NCBI RefSeq assembly: GCF_003664035.1
Contig: NZ_RCCK01000012.1
Location: forward strand, 434,001-498,000
Direction: 5' to 3'
DNA from: Pedobacter alluvionis
GTDB taxonomy: Bacteria > Bacteroidota > Bacteroidia > Sphingobacteriales > Sphingobacteriaceae
Length of the DNA: 64,000 nucleotides
Shown: one piece after another, positions 8,694 through 17,723 of the stretch
How positions within the stretch are numbered: position 1 is the first letter of the stretch
Layout of the letters: each line of letters starts with the position of its first letter
Notes under the pieces: model-generated
What the model saw: the letters and a program-made list of their open reading frames with translations, nothing else
What the model was told of the DNA's origin: nothing
Database searches by the model: none
Position numbers and translations under genes: made by a program

Positions 8694-10466
8694 TTACATC
8701 CGCTCTGGCGAAGTAATTCCCAAAATCAACATTCCGGCATGAATGATATCAGCAGTTTTTTTGCTCAAGTTTAAACGGAACCGTTTCGCTTCACCTTCTT
8801 CTGTTTTTACAATTGGCGGTACCTCATGGTAAAATTTGTTAAACAGTTTAGCCAGTTCATATAAATAGTTAGCCAAACTCGCCGGACTATAAGCTTTAGC
8901 CGCAATGGCAATCTCCGCAGGATATTTTGCCAGTTGCAGAATCATTTCCAATTCCACATCGCTTATCCCGCTAAACGCCAAACTCCCAACACCAAACTTA
9001 TAATCAGACTTACTCAACAGCGATTTAATCCGCGCATGCGTATACTGAATAAACGGCCCTGTATTCCCCTGAAAATCGATACTCTCAGCCGGATTAAACA
9101 ATAAACGTTTCTTAGGTTCAACCTTTAAAAGGAAATATTTCAAGGCACCTAAACCTATGTTTTTATATAGTTCTTCTTTATCTGCTTCACTAAAATCGTT
9201 GGTTTTACCCAATTCTTCTGTTTTTTCGCGGGCGGTGGTTACCATACTTTCAATCAGCTCATCTGCATCTACAACGGTTCCCTCACGACTTTTCATTTTG
9301 CCATTTGGCAAATCGACCATTCCGTAAGATAAGTGATATAAACCTTTTGCCCAGCTTTTGCCTAGTTTTTCTAAAATCAGGAATAACACTTTGAAATGGT
9401 AATCCTGCTCGTTTCCGACCACATAAATCGACTCATCCATATTGAAATCATCGTGTTTCATTTCGGCAGTACCTAAATCCTGCGTAATGTAAACTGAAGT
9501 TCCATCCGCACGCAAAACCAGTTTCTGATCTAAACCATCTGCAGTTAAATCGATCCACACCGAACCATCTTCTTTTTTAAAGAAAACGCCTTTGGCCAAA
9601 CCTTCATCAACCGTACCTTTTCCTAACAGGTAAGTATTGCTTTCGTAATAAAATTTATCAAAATCTACCCCAAGGTTTTTATACGTTACATTAAAACCAG
9701 CATAAACCCACTCGTTCATGGTTTTCCATAGCGAAACTACCTCTTCATCCCCTTGCTCCCATTTCAACAGCATTTGTTGCGCTTCCTTAATTAATGGTGC
9801 ATTTTTCTTGGCTTCTTCTTCTGTTTGTCCTTCCGCTTTTAAAGTATCAATCTCTTTTTTATACTCTTTATCGAAAATTACATAGTATTTTCCAACCAGG
9901 TGATCGCCCTTTTCGCCTGTACTTTCAGGTGTTTCGCCATTGCCCCACTTTTGCCAGGCCAGCATCGATTTACAGATGTGTATCCCACGGTCGTTAACCA
10001 GGTTTACCTTCACCACATCGTAACCGTAAGCTTTAAGCAACTCAGAAACCGAGTAACCTAACAAGTTATTACGCACATGCCCCAGGTGAAGCGGTTTATT
10101 GGTATTTGGCGATGAATATTCTACCATTACCTTTTTACCATTCGGTGCATATACGCCAAAATCAGGCGATAAAATTTCTTCGTTAAATTGTTTTAAGAAA
10201 TAACTTTCAGCAATGCTTAAGTTTAAAAACCCCTTAACTACATTAAATTTAGTAATATCAGCTACGTTAGCAACCAAATATTCTCCAATTTCAGTGGCCG
10301 TTTGTTCTGGCGATTTTTTTGAAATTTTGGTGATTGGAAAAACAACGATTGTTGCCTGTCCTTCAAATTCTTTACGGGTTTCTTGTATGTTGATTACACT
10401 TTCGGCTACTTCTTCCTTATAAAGTTCAAAAATGGCTTTCTGTGTTTCGGCAATAATAAAATTCAT
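8694..10466 (-). CDS. argS: Arginyl-tRNA synthetase
   Basis: This class I aminoacyl-tRNA synthetase charges tRNA-Arg in the cytoplasm. The HIGH-type motif is HLGH at residues 127-130, within SSPNTNKPLHLGHVRNN, and the KMSKS-type loop is GKMKSREGT at about 389-397. An N-terminal additional domain (residues 1-100) and a C-terminal anticodon-binding helical domain (about 455-590, with TGPFIQYTHARIKSLL just before it) complete the 590-residue family length. A TATTTTTG box ends 5 bases before the start codon, which would give a very short leader. The gene is divergent from the arginine deiminase family gene. Confidence 0.97.
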   Translation of the reverse strand: MNFIIAETQKAIFELYKEEVAESVINIQETRKEFEGQATIVVFPITKISKKSPEQTATEIGEYLVANVADITKFNVVKGFLNLSIAESYFLKQFNEEILSPDFGVYAPNGKKVMVEYSSPNTNKPLHLGHVRNNLLGYSVSELLKAYGYDVVKVNLVNDRGIHICKSMLAWQKWGNGETPESTGEKGDHLVGKYYVIFDKEYKKEIDTLKAEGQTEEEAKKNAPLIKEAQQMLLKWEQGDEEVVSLWKTMNEWVYAGFNVTYKNLGVDFDKFYYESNTYLLGKGTVDEGLAKGVFFKKEDGSVWIDLTADGLDQKLVLRADGTSVYITQDLGTAEMKHDDFNMDESIYVVGNEQDYHFKVLFLILEKLGKSWAKGLYHLSYGMVDLPNGKMKSREGTVVDADELIESMVTTAREKTEELGKTNDFSEADKEELYKNIGLGALKYFLLKVEPKKRLLFNPAESIDFQGNTGPFIQYTHARIKSLLSKSDYKFGVGSLAFSGISDVELEMILQLAKYPAEIAIAAKAYSPASLANYLYELAKLFNKFYHEVPPIVKTEEGEAKRFRLNLSKKTADIIHAGMLILGITSPERM

Positions 10467-10470
10467 GCGT

Positions 10471-10478
10471 CAAAAATA
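10471..10478 (-). promoter_or_regulatory. Possible -7 box for argS
   Basis: On the minus strand these bases read TATTTTTG, matching TAnnTTTG. The box lies only 4 bases before the ATG at 10466, so the transcript would be almost leaderless. No good TTTG partner was found, so this is tentative. Confidence 0.35.
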
Positions 10479-10939
10479 GAGAAAAAAGTCCGAAGTCGGG
10501 AGACCGAAGTCTGAAGATTTTTTTAGCCTAAATTTCAATTTTCATCGTTTTTAAAGGGTTTGGAAAGCTAAGTAGTGCCAGTCGGTACCGATAGTCCTTC
10601 TTTCCGCTATAGTCCCGATTGAAGGAATCGGGAGCTGCCGCTTCAATAAGGTTTATTTAGCTGGTTCTGTGCAATAAAAAAGCCAGAGATCCGAGGTCGG
10701 AAGACAGGATGCCTATAACATAAAACTTATTAGTCTTCAAAATTTTGGACCATGTACTTTCAAACTATATCTTCCGACTTTCGGACATTGGACTTTCTGA
10801 CGCTAAAAAATTCCAATAGTTTAGGGATATCGGTTCTGTGCAATAAATAAACCTTTTTAAGCATCAGTCTATCTCAAATCTATCATCTCAATTCTCATAT
10901 CTGAATTTTTCTGATAGATTTGCAATAACTAACTTTTTT
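10479..10939. other. Non-coding divergent region between argS and the deiminase gene
   Basis: No convincing gene is present. The 16-mer GGTTCTGTGCAATAAA occurs twice in direct orientation (10663-10678 and 10832-10847), and GTCGGGA/GTCGGAAGA-type degenerate repeats surround it. TAGATTTG at 10915-10922 matches the -7 consensus on the plus strand and could drive the gene starting at 10940, again with a short leader. Confidence 0.5.
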
Positions 10940-12385
10940 ATGAGCGAGCAGAACCCCAATTTTAAAGTGAGCGTAACCACCGAAATCGGCAGATTGCGTA
11001 AATTATTAATACATAGTCCTGATAGTGGATTAGGTAAAGTAGTACCCTCAAAGGCACAAGATTGGCTTTTCGAAGATATTGTCCATTTAGATACCATCCG
11101 TAAAGGCGAATACGATTATTATATTAAACTGTTGATGTATTTTCTTGATCCTGATAAGATTAAAGGAAAACTGGCTGAAATAGATTCAGAAGCATCCAAC
11201 CGTAATTATTATAAACCTAACCACACTGATTTTCACAATTCAAAGTCTGTAATTGAGATTCAGAACCTGTTAAGTGAAATGCTGGAGGACGAATCCATCC
11301 GTAAAAAACTGGTTGCCGCTGTTTGTGCAATTGAAGGTTGTACTTATAAAGTTCAATTGGAATTAACGAATACCGATCCGAAACAATTGGCAGAGATTTT
11401 GATCTCCGGAACATTGACCAACGATACGATGATTTTTGCACCCATCCCCAATTTAATCTTCACCAGGGATGTGGGTATAACCATTAACAACTACATCCTG
11501 TTAAACAAACCGGCAAAAAAAGCCCGTGTGCGCGAAACACTTTTAATGCGTTATATTTTCTTCAACCACCCTTTGTTTGAAGGTTACCGCAATAATATTC
11601 TCGAAATTCCGGATGTGACCATGCACTTTTTACGCCCGGGCGATGAACCTGCTTTCAGCACCACTTTAGAAGGTGGCGACGTGATGATGGTAAGCCCTAA
11701 CCATGTATTAATTGGCTGTAGCGAAAGAACCTCTGAACATGGTGCCAACGAAGCGATTAAACTATTGTTTGATCAGGATGTGGTAGAAAAAGTTACCGTG
11801 GTAAAAATACCAAGCAAACGCGATTATATGCACCTGGATACTGTTTTTACACAGGTTAAACGCAATACTTGGGTAATTTTGAATTCCATTGCCCATTCAC
11901 CAAAATATAATCCTTACGAGCCGATCAACTTTTTAAAGGAACCAGAAAAATTAGAGGCCACCACTGCTATCCAGTTTACAAAAGCCAATCCACAAGAACC
12001 TAAACATTTCGAACATGTAGAAGCTTTATTAAACGACATTAGCCAAAACGACTTAAAAAGCACTGAACCCACTCAGATTATCTACAGCGGAAATAACCAG
12101 TTCCCTTACGATTCGAGAGAACAATGGACGGATTCATGTAACCTTTTAGCGATTGAAGAAGGTGTGGTTTTAGGTTACGATAGAAACGATAAAACTGTTG
12201 AAGCCTTTAAAGCTGCTGGTTTTGATGTAGTGGATGTGAAAGATTTGATCCAGGATTTAGAAAACGGTAAAGTAAATGCTGAAACCATAACCGATACCTT
12301 GATTTTAATGCCTTCGGCAGAATTATCACGTGCCCGTGGTGGTTTCCATTGTATGAGTTTACCGATACTTAGGGATAATTTGTAA
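10940..12385 (+). CDS. Arginine deiminase family protein
   Basis: The protein has the guanidino-modifying enzyme fold. Residues that match the catalytic set of arginine deiminases are all present: FTRD at 174-177, EGGD at 244-247, MHLDT with His298 and Asp300, and GGFHCMSLP with Cys471 near the C-terminus. Such enzymes convert arginine to citrulline and ammonia. At 481 residues it is longer than classical ArcA (about 410), with extra helical sequence around residues 70-150 and 325-375. The next gene encodes CtlX, which acts on citrulline, so the two could form a route arginine to citrulline to ornithine (inference). No arcB or arcC is nearby. Confidence 0.85.
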   Translation: MSEQNPNFKVSVTTEIGRLRKLLIHSPDSGLGKVVPSKAQDWLFEDIVHLDTIRKGEYDYYIKLLMYFLDPDKIKGKLAEIDSEASNRNYYKPNHTDFHNSKSVIEIQNLLSEMLEDESIRKKLVAAVCAIEGCTYKVQLELTNTDPKQLAEILISGTLTNDTMIFAPIPNLIFTRDVGITINNYILLNKPAKKARVRETLLMRYIFFNHPLFEGYRNNILEIPDVTMHFLRPGDEPAFSTTLEGGDVMMVSPNHVLIGCSERTSEHGANEAIKLLFDQDVVEKVTVVKIPSKRDYMHLDTVFTQVKRNTWVILNSIAHSPKYNPYEPINFLKEPEKLEATTAIQFTKANPQEPKHFEHVEALLNDISQNDLKSTEPTQIIYSGNNQFPYDSREQWTDSCNLLAIEEGVVLGYDRNDKTVEAFKAAGFDVVDVKDLIQDLENGKVNAETITDTLILMPSAELSRARGGFHCMSLPILRDNL

Positions 12386-12390
12386 AAAAC

Positions 12391-12452
12391 GTCATGCTGA
12401 ATTTATTTCAGCATCTTAATCAAGTAGATTCTGAAATAAATTCAGGAGGACG
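12391..12452. repeat. Palindromic intergenic repeat between the deiminase gene and ctlX
   Basis: CTGAATTTATTTCAG (12397-12411) and CTGAAATAAATTCAG (12431-12445) are exact reverse complements, flanked by GTCATG and GGAC. The 15-bp stem fills the gap between two co-directional genes and could modulate readthrough. A diverged copy lies at 16567-16710. Confidence 0.7.
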
Positions 12453-12467
12453 CAAAAGAAAAAGAAA

Positions 12468-13379
12468 ATGCAGACGACCAATCACATTTTAATGATCCGC
12501 CCTGTTGATTTTAAATTCAACGAGCAAACGGCAGGAAACAATAAGTTCCAGGTTGCTTCTACCGAAAGCGATGTACACACAGCTGCGCTAAAAGAGTTTG
12601 ATGCTTTTGTTGCCTTATTGCAGCAAAACGGTGTTGATATTACCGTTATAGATGACACTTTGGAGCCTGAAACACCTGATTCTATTTTTCCGAACAACTG
12701 GGTTTCTTTCCACGAAGATGGCTCAGTATATCTTTATCCTATGTTTTCTGAAAACCGGAGGTTAGAGCGCAGAAATGAAATATTAGAAGGATTGAAAGAC
12801 CATTTTGAAGTTAACCACATCAGCGATTTAAGCTTTTACGAACAACAACATGCGTTTTTAGAGGGTACTGGAAGCATGGTACTTGACCGAACCAATAAAA
12901 TTGCATACGCCTGCTTAAGTGTGCGTACAGACGAAGAAGTGCTAAACAATTTTTGCATGCTCACCGGATACGAGCCAGTTGCCTTCCAGGCGGTAGATGG
13001 ATCAAATTTTCCGATTTACCATACCAATGTGATGATGTGCATTGGCGATCGTTTTGCGGTAATCTGTCTGGATTCAATAAAAGATCCTGAAGAAAAGTTA
13101 AACGTTACCATCAGTTTAAAAGGCGCTGGAAAAGAAATCATTGAAATCAGTCTGGAACAGATGAACAAATTTGCAGGCAATATGTTACAGGTCACTAATG
13201 CAGAAAACGAAAGTTTATTGGTGATGTCCGAACAGGCGTATCTATCCTTAACTGCTGAGCAGATTGCTTCACTTGAACAATATAGCAGGATTATTTACGC
13301 ACCACTTTACACGATTGAAAAAAACGGTGGTGGTAGCGCGAGGTGTATGCTGGCTGAGATACATTTGCCGATTAAATAG
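12468..13379 (+). CDS. ctlX: CtlX-type citrulline hydrolase (arginine deiminase-related)
   Basis: This 303-residue amidinotransferase-superfamily protein has the hallmarks of the CtlX group: MIRPVDFKFNEQT at the N-terminus, IFPNNWVSFHEDGSVYLYPM near residue 75, FLEGTGSMVLDR, YHTNVMMCIGD, and GGGSARCMLAEIHLP at the end with a nucleophile candidate Cys293. CtlX homologues are annotated as citrulline ureidases, giving ornithine, ammonia and carbon dioxide. It follows the deiminase gene by 82 bases, separated by a palindromic repeat. The pairing supports an arginine catabolic role, though enzymatic activity is inferred only from family. Confidence 0.85.
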   Translation: MQTTNHILMIRPVDFKFNEQTAGNNKFQVASTESDVHTAALKEFDAFVALLQQNGVDITVIDDTLEPETPDSIFPNNWVSFHEDGSVYLYPMFSENRRLERRNEILEGLKDHFEVNHISDLSFYEQQHAFLEGTGSMVLDRTNKIAYACLSVRTDEEVLNNFCMLTGYEPVAFQAVDGSNFPIYHTNVMMCIGDRFAVICLDSIKDPEEKLNVTISLKGAGKEIIEISLEQMNKFAGNMLQVTNAENESLLVMSEQAYLSLTAEQIASLEQYSRIIYAPLYTIEKNGGGSARCMLAEIHLPIK

Positions 13380-13484
13380 TTTATTAACTACTATCCTTGG
13401 CTGGTAGCCCACCAGCCAAGCCAAATAATATACATGAGGTTAATGAGTCACCAACCTTGGGATTAGGAACCTGCTTTCTCCTTG

Positions 13485-13685
13485 CCCTCGCCCTGGTTCG
13501 TGTCTGCAAGAACCATTATATTTTTACCATGGAAGCTCGGAGCGCACGGAAAAACCCATCTGATAAATGCACACTCGCTATTAAACCCTCGCCTTGGTTC
13601 GTGTCTCCACGAACCATTGTATTTTTGCCACGGAAGCTAGGAGCGCACGGAAAACCCATCTGACAAATGCACACTCGCTATTAAA
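13485..13685. repeat. Head-to-tail tandem duplication, two units of about 100 bp
   Basis: Unit 1 (13485-13585) and unit 2 (13586-13685) both start CCCTCGCC and end GCACACTCGCTATTAAA, with scattered substitutions and one length difference. Each contains an inner GGTTCGTG...CACGAACC-type dyad and a CCACGGAAGC/GCACGGAAAA segment. The reading frame across it (13397-13663) looks incidental. Confidence 0.85.
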
Positions 13686-13714
13686 TCTTAAATAACAGCA
13701 CTCTCCTAACTACA

Positions 13715-13784
13715 TAAACCTTATCGGAACGAACACGAGTGCAACGAGTAAAGTGAAGAGCAGGACTACTGAAACCGATAAAAA
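13715..13784. repeat. Dispersed repeat, first copy
   Basis: The segment runs from TAAACCTTATCGGAACGAAC to the ACCGATAAAA tract. The same sequence, with few changes, recurs at 13945-14014 and 14814-14867 in the same orientation. The phrase GAACGAACACGAGTGCAACG is shared word for word by all three copies apart from one base in the third. Confidence 0.8.
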
Positions 13785-13848
13785 CAGGAACCTGCTTTCC
13801 AAATGATCAGAACATTATTTCTCACCCATGTCTCATATCTCCCAGCCT

Positions 13849-14024
13849 TTTTTTTGCCACGGAAGCTTGGAGCACGCGGAAAAACTCATCTGATAAATGC
13901 ACACTCGCTATTCAACCTTAAATAGCAGCACGGCCATAATTAAATAAACCTGATCGGAACGAACACGAGTGCAACGAGTAAAGTGAAGAGCAGGGCTACT
14001 GAAATCGATAAAAAAACAACCTGC
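13849..14024. repeat. Composite of a third partial tandem unit and a second dispersed-repeat copy
   Basis: Bases 13849-13915 repeat the second half of the 100-bp unit (GCCACGGAAGC to CACTCGCTATT), and 13945-14014 repeat the TAAACCTGATCGGAACGAAC element. The order is thus unit-element-unit-element over 13485-14024. The stretch 14025-14167 holds only the promoter region of the PhnA gene. Confidence 0.75.
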
Positions 14025-14167
14025 TTTCCAAATCATCAGCAAACATTCCTTTCTATAAAACATAGTCTTTAAATTATAAAAACCAAAGACTCTACAATAT
14101 TGTATATATCACAATACCTGCTCATTCCAATTAGTTTTATTACTTTCGCCAAAAATCCAGTATCAAG

Positions 14168-14746
14168 ATGTCTTTAGCACAAGAATTACAGACCCGTTCG
14201 GGCAATAAATGCGAATTATGCACCGCTGAAACCAATTTATCAGTGTACGAAGTGCCGCCAACCAGCAATGCCAATAGTGATAACAGTATTTTAGTTTGTA
14301 AAAACTGTTTAGACCAGATTGAAAAAACAGAACAGCTGGCACCAAACCATTGGAAAATATTAACAGAAACCATGTGGTCGGAATTTGCCCCGGTACAGGT
14401 TGTTGCCTGGAGGATGTTGAGCAGATTAAGAAATGAAGGCTGGGCAGCAGATAGTCTGGATATTTTATACCTGGAAGATGAAACTTTGGAGTGGGCAAAA
14501 AAAACCGGCGACCATGAGCAAGACGGAACAGTAGAATTTCATCAGGACAGCAACGGAACGCGATTATTTGAAGGCGATACCGTGGTTTTGGTTAAAACAC
14601 TGGATGTTAAGGGCTCAACTTTGAGCGCTAAACTGGGTACTGTTGTTAAAAACATCCGATTGGTACATGATAATACCGAACAAATTGAAGGTAAGGTTGA
14701 AGGACAAACCATTGTAATTTTAACAAAATACCTTCGTAAAGGATAA
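14168..14746 (+). CDS. phnA: PhnA domain protein with zinc-ribbon-like N-terminus
   Basis: The N-terminal part has two cysteine pairs, CELC near residue 17 and CKNC near residue 41, fitting a zinc ribbon. The C-terminal 70 residues (LFEGDTVVLVKTLDVKGS to TKYLRKG) form the small beta-barrel PhnA domain. Despite the name the family is not part of phosphonate C-P lyase and its role is unclear; no other phn gene is present. The middle WAKKTGDHEQDGTVEFHQDSNG linker is hydrophilic. A TACTTTCG box about 20 bases upstream resembles a -7 element. Repeats flank the gene on both sides. Confidence 0.85.
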   Translation: MSLAQELQTRSGNKCELCTAETNLSVYEVPPTSNANSDNSILVCKNCLDQIEKTEQLAPNHWKILTETMWSEFAPVQVVAWRMLSRLRNEGWAADSLDILYLEDETLEWAKKTGDHEQDGTVEFHQDSNGTRLFEGDTVVLVKTLDVKGSTLSAKLGTVVKNIRLVHDNTEQIEGKVEGQTIVILTKYLRKG

Positions 14747-14813
14747 CACGTTATTTGGTGATTGATTAGACTACTTGCTACCAAACCCAAATAGCAGCAC
14801 GGTCCTTGTCAAC

Positions 14814-14950
14814 TAAACCTGATCGGAACGAACACGAGTGCAACAAGTAAAGTGGAGAGCAGGGCTAATCCGCCGTGGTTCGTGTCTCCACGAACCATTG
14901 TGTTTTTTGCCACGGAAGCGCGGAACGCACGGAAAATCCACCGAATAGAC
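14814..14950. repeat. Third dispersed copy fused to a fourth unit of the 100-bp repeat
   Basis: TAAACCTGATCGGAACGAAC (14814 onward, to 14867) is followed directly by CCGTGGTTCGTGTCTCCACG and GCCACGGAAGCGCGGAACGC to about 14950. Together with the copies before phnA, this places the gene between two blocks of the same repeat. The rest of the gap up to 15061 shows only an A/T-rich leader. Confidence 0.75.
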
Positions 14951-15061
14951 GTTAAGACCAGATCATAATCAGGCTAAACGTTTCCTTACAGTAAAAATAT
15001 TTTCAATACCGTTTAATTCTCGATTTAAAATTACATTTTTGCAAAAATTATTTAAAAGTAA

Positions 15062-16450
15062 ATGCAGAGTTACTCAGAATTTCTCGATCTAAGCGTTGGT
15101 TTTCCACAGGAAGGCTTTGATGTTATAGATGATGAGTTATATTTTCAGGATTTAAACCTGATGGAAATGATCGAAACTTACGGTACTCCCCTACGTTTCA
15201 CGTATTTACCGATGGTAAGTAAGAAGATTCAGCAGGCGAAGATTCTTTTCCAGACCGCTATTTTAAAGAACAATTATCGTGGCGATTACAAATATTGCTA
15301 CTGTACAAAAAGCTCGCATTTTAAGCATATTGTAGAAGAAGCGTTAAAAAATAACATCCACCTGGAAACTTCTTCGGCTTTTGATATGCCAATGGTTGAT
15401 GCTTTGGAGAAAAAAGGTGTATTAACGAAAGATACCACCATCATCTGTAATGGCTTTAAAACCTACCAGTATAAACAATATATCATTGATATGTTGCACG
15501 ATGGTTATACCAATATTATCCCTGTTTTAGACAACAAAGAGGAGTTTAATCTTTTTGATGATGAGGTTGATATTGATACCCCTTGTAATTTAGGTATCCG
15601 TATTGCCGCTGAAGAGCAACCCGACTCGCAGTTTTATACTTCGCGTTTAGGTGTGCGTATGGAAGATATTATCGATTTTTACAACAATAAAATCGTGCAT
15701 AACCCTAATTTCAGGGTTAAGTTGTTACACTTTTTCATTAACTCGGGTATTACCGATTCGCCATATTACTGGAACGAGTTAGAGAAATATGTAACCCTTT
15801 ACTGCAAATTCAAAAAAATCAATCCTGATTTGGACACCCTCGATATTGGTGGTGGTATGCCATTTAAAGATTCATTGGTTTTCGATTTCGATTACGAATA
15901 CATGGTAAACGAAATTGTGAAAAGGATTAAAGAAATCTGTGCCATCCACGAGGTAATGGAACCAGATATCATTACCGAATTTGGAAAATATACGGTTGCG
16001 GAGGCTTCTGGTATCCTTTATAAAGTACTGGGCCGTAAACAACAGAACGACCGTGAGCGTTGGTTAATGTTAGATGGTTCTTTCATCACCAATTTACCTG
16101 ATGTTTGGGCCTTAAATCAAAAATATATTTTATTGCCGATTAACAATTGGGATGCAGAGTACGAACGGGTGAACTTAGGTGGTATTACCTGTGATGGACA
16201 GGATTATTACAACCAGGAAGCACACATGAACAGTGTTTTTATGCCTAAAACGCGTAAAGTGCAGTATTTAGGTTTCTTTCACACGGGTGCTTACCAGGAA
16301 GTGTTGAGTGGTTATGGTGGTATTCACCACTGTTTATTGCCTAGTCCGAAACATGTGTTGATCCGCAGAAACCGTGACGAAAGTTTCAATTTTGAGGTTT
16401 TTGGAGAGGAGCAAAATAGTAAACAGGTGTTGAAGATTCTAGGTTACTAG
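15062..16450 (+). CDS. speA: Arginine decarboxylase, PLP-dependent fold III type
   Basis: The 462-residue protein matches the alanine racemase-fold (group IV) decarboxylases seen in Bacteroidota as arginine decarboxylases. YKYCYCTKSSHFKHIVEEAL (around residue 77) is where the PLP-binding lysine is expected; LHFFINSGI, LDTLDIGGGMPF with its phosphate-binding glycines, EFGKYTVAEASG, and a late GAYQEVLSGYGGIHHCLLP segment follow. It converts arginine to agmatine, the first step to polyamines. It shares the region with argS, the deiminase and ctlX, so arginine can leave by two routes here. Agmatinase is not in the window. Substrate specificity is inferred from family. Confidence 0.85.
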   Translation: MQSYSEFLDLSVGFPQEGFDVIDDELYFQDLNLMEMIETYGTPLRFTYLPMVSKKIQQAKILFQTAILKNNYRGDYKYCYCTKSSHFKHIVEEALKNNIHLETSSAFDMPMVDALEKKGVLTKDTTIICNGFKTYQYKQYIIDMLHDGYTNIIPVLDNKEEFNLFDDEVDIDTPCNLGIRIAAEEQPDSQFYTSRLGVRMEDIIDFYNNKIVHNPNFRVKLLHFFINSGITDSPYYWNELEKYVTLYCKFKKINPDLDTLDIGGGMPFKDSLVFDFDYEYMVNEIVKRIKEICAIHEVMEPDIITEFGKYTVAEASGILYKVLGRKQQNDRERWLMLDGSFITNLPDVWALNQKYILLPINNWDAEYERVNLGGITCDGQDYYNQEAHMNSVFMPKTRKVQYLGFFHTGAYQEVLSGYGGIHHCLLPSPKHVLIRRNRDESFNFEVFGEEQNSKQVLKILGY

Positions 16451-16484
16451 GTTTAACCGCAAAGAGCGCAAAGTTTTTCGCAAA

Positions 16485-16514
16485 GAGCGCTAAGTTTATA
16501 CTTGGCGCTTTTTA
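16485..16514 (+). terminator. Rho-independent terminator after speA
   Basis: GCGCTAAG (16487-16494) pairs with CTTGGCGC (16501-16508) through one G-T wobble, loop TTTATA, followed by TTTTTACGTTTTTT. It starts about 35 bases after the stop. The left arm is part of a CGCAAAGAGCGC direct duplication (16458-16490). Confidence 0.65.
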
Positions 16515-16566
16515 CGTTTTTTACCTCTTACAGAAGCTTATTTTTTAAGCTAAACTAAGCGCGTAT

Positions 16567-16710
16567 CGTCATGCTGAATTTATTTTACAAGTAGAATTAG
16601 TATTTTCAATTGTCTTGTAGCTACTACGTGGTCAGCATCTTTCATGCAGGATAGACCCTGAAATAAATTACCTACGGTGAGCTCGCTAAGGCTCGGTTCA
16701 GGGTGACGAC
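16567..16710. repeat. Imperfect palindromic intergenic repeat
   Basis: It opens CGTCATGCTGAATTTATTTT and closes with TGAAATAAATTACC and CAGGGTGACGAC, so its ends are related by inversion. The middle is unlike other copies, which suggests an insertion or decay. It fills most of the gap before the DUF72 gene. Confidence 0.6.
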
Positions 16711-16774
16711 AGCGTATGCCAAATTCTTTACAATTTTCTTTATTAACTTAGCGGTAAAATAAATCCATATTACA

Positions 16775-17671
16775 ATGCAATTCGGTAAAGTAGACGATCC
16801 TTCGATTATAGATTATACCCTTCCTGCTGATGCTCCTGAAACAGCAGCAATTTTAGCCGCAAATAAGGCTAAACAATCTTTCCAGGCTTACGTGGGCTGC
16901 GCTAAATGGAATAAGGCCGATTTAAAAGGTTTTTATCCAAAAGGAACAAAGGATGAATTGACTTATTATTCTACCCAGTTTAATTCGATTGAATTGAATG
17001 CCACTTTTTACGGAATGCCTACACGCGAGCAGGTAATTACGTGGACGCAAAAGACACCTGCAGATTTTAAATTCTTTCCTAAATTAACCAATACCATCAG
17101 TCACTTTAAAAGGTTAATCAACGTTAAGGAACCGGTAGAGCAGTATTGTGACGCCATCAGTAATTTCGAAGATAAGCTGGGAATGGCTTTTCTTCAATTG
17201 CACGATAACTTTAAACCGAAAGATTTTGAGAGGTTAAAAATCATGATCAACGAATTTCCAAAGGTAATTCCACTGGGTGTTGAAGTGAGAAATACGGAAT
17301 GGTTTACCAATCCCGCCATCGCGAATGAATTTGCCAGACTTTTCGAAGATAATGGTATAAGCAACGTCATTGTCGACACCTCAGGCAGAAGAGACATGTT
17401 ACACATGCGTTTAACCACGCCAACTGCTTTTGTACGTTTTGTAGGCGCGAACGATGATGAAATCGATAAAAAACGTTTAGATGATTGGATCGAAAGAATT
17501 GTGGTCTGGAAAGAGCAAGGTTTACAGGATCTGTATTTTTTTGTGCACCAAAATGTGGAACTTTCGTCTCCACTATTTTCAGCCTATTTTACCGAGAAAC
17601 TGAATAAAGCGGTAGGTACTGATTTAAAGATCCCGGTAATGGCGAATCAGGCTTCGCCAAGCTTGTTTTAA
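16775..17671 (+). CDS. DUF72 (YecE-like) family protein
   Basis: The 298-residue protein has the TIM-barrel signature of DUF72: AYVGCAKWN near residue 46, LKGFYPKGTKDELTYYSTQFNSIELNATFYG, FKFFPKLTNTISH, LGMAFLQLHDNF, GVEVRNTEWF, and RFVGANDD. The biochemical function of the family is not established. The first 35 residues are extra to the usual family start (YVGC near residue 5) and may be a lineage trait. No close operon partner; a cluster of hairpins follows the stop. Confidence 0.9.
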   Translation: MQFGKVDDPSIIDYTLPADAPETAAILAANKAKQSFQAYVGCAKWNKADLKGFYPKGTKDELTYYSTQFNSIELNATFYGMPTREQVITWTQKTPADFKFFPKLTNTISHFKRLINVKEPVEQYCDAISNFEDKLGMAFLQLHDNFKPKDFERLKIMINEFPKVIPLGVEVRNTEWFTNPAIANEFARLFEDNGISNVIVDTSGRRDMLHMRLTTPTAFVRFVGANDDEIDKKRLDDWIERIVVWKEQGLQDLYFFVHQNVELSSPLFSAYFTEKLNKAVGTDLKIPVMANQASPSLF

Positions 17672-17679
17672 TCGATCCA

Positions 17680-17712
17680 AAACCTCGCAGGTTTTTAAAA
17701 CCTGCGAGGTTT
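17680..17712. repeat. 33-nt perfect palindrome, copy 1
   Basis: AAACCTCGCAGGTTTT (17680-17695) and AAAACCTGCGAGGTTT (17697-17712) are reverse complements around one T. The identical 33-mer occurs again at 52214-52246. Here it sits 8 bases after the DUF72 stop, where it could act as a terminator in either direction. Confidence 0.85.
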
Positions 17713-17723
17713 AAAATAATGTT

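Noticed and set aside
13397..13663. 88-codon plus-strand frame
   Set aside because: Lies across the tandem repeat units; the two halves repeat the same peptide with changes and there is no domain.
13485..14024. CRISPR-like array
   Set aside because: Units are about 100 and 70 bp, few and diverged, with no regular spacers and no cas genes.
14168..14746. Phosphonate utilisation operon
   Set aside because: Only phnA is present; the family name is historical and no C-P lyase genes are nearby.
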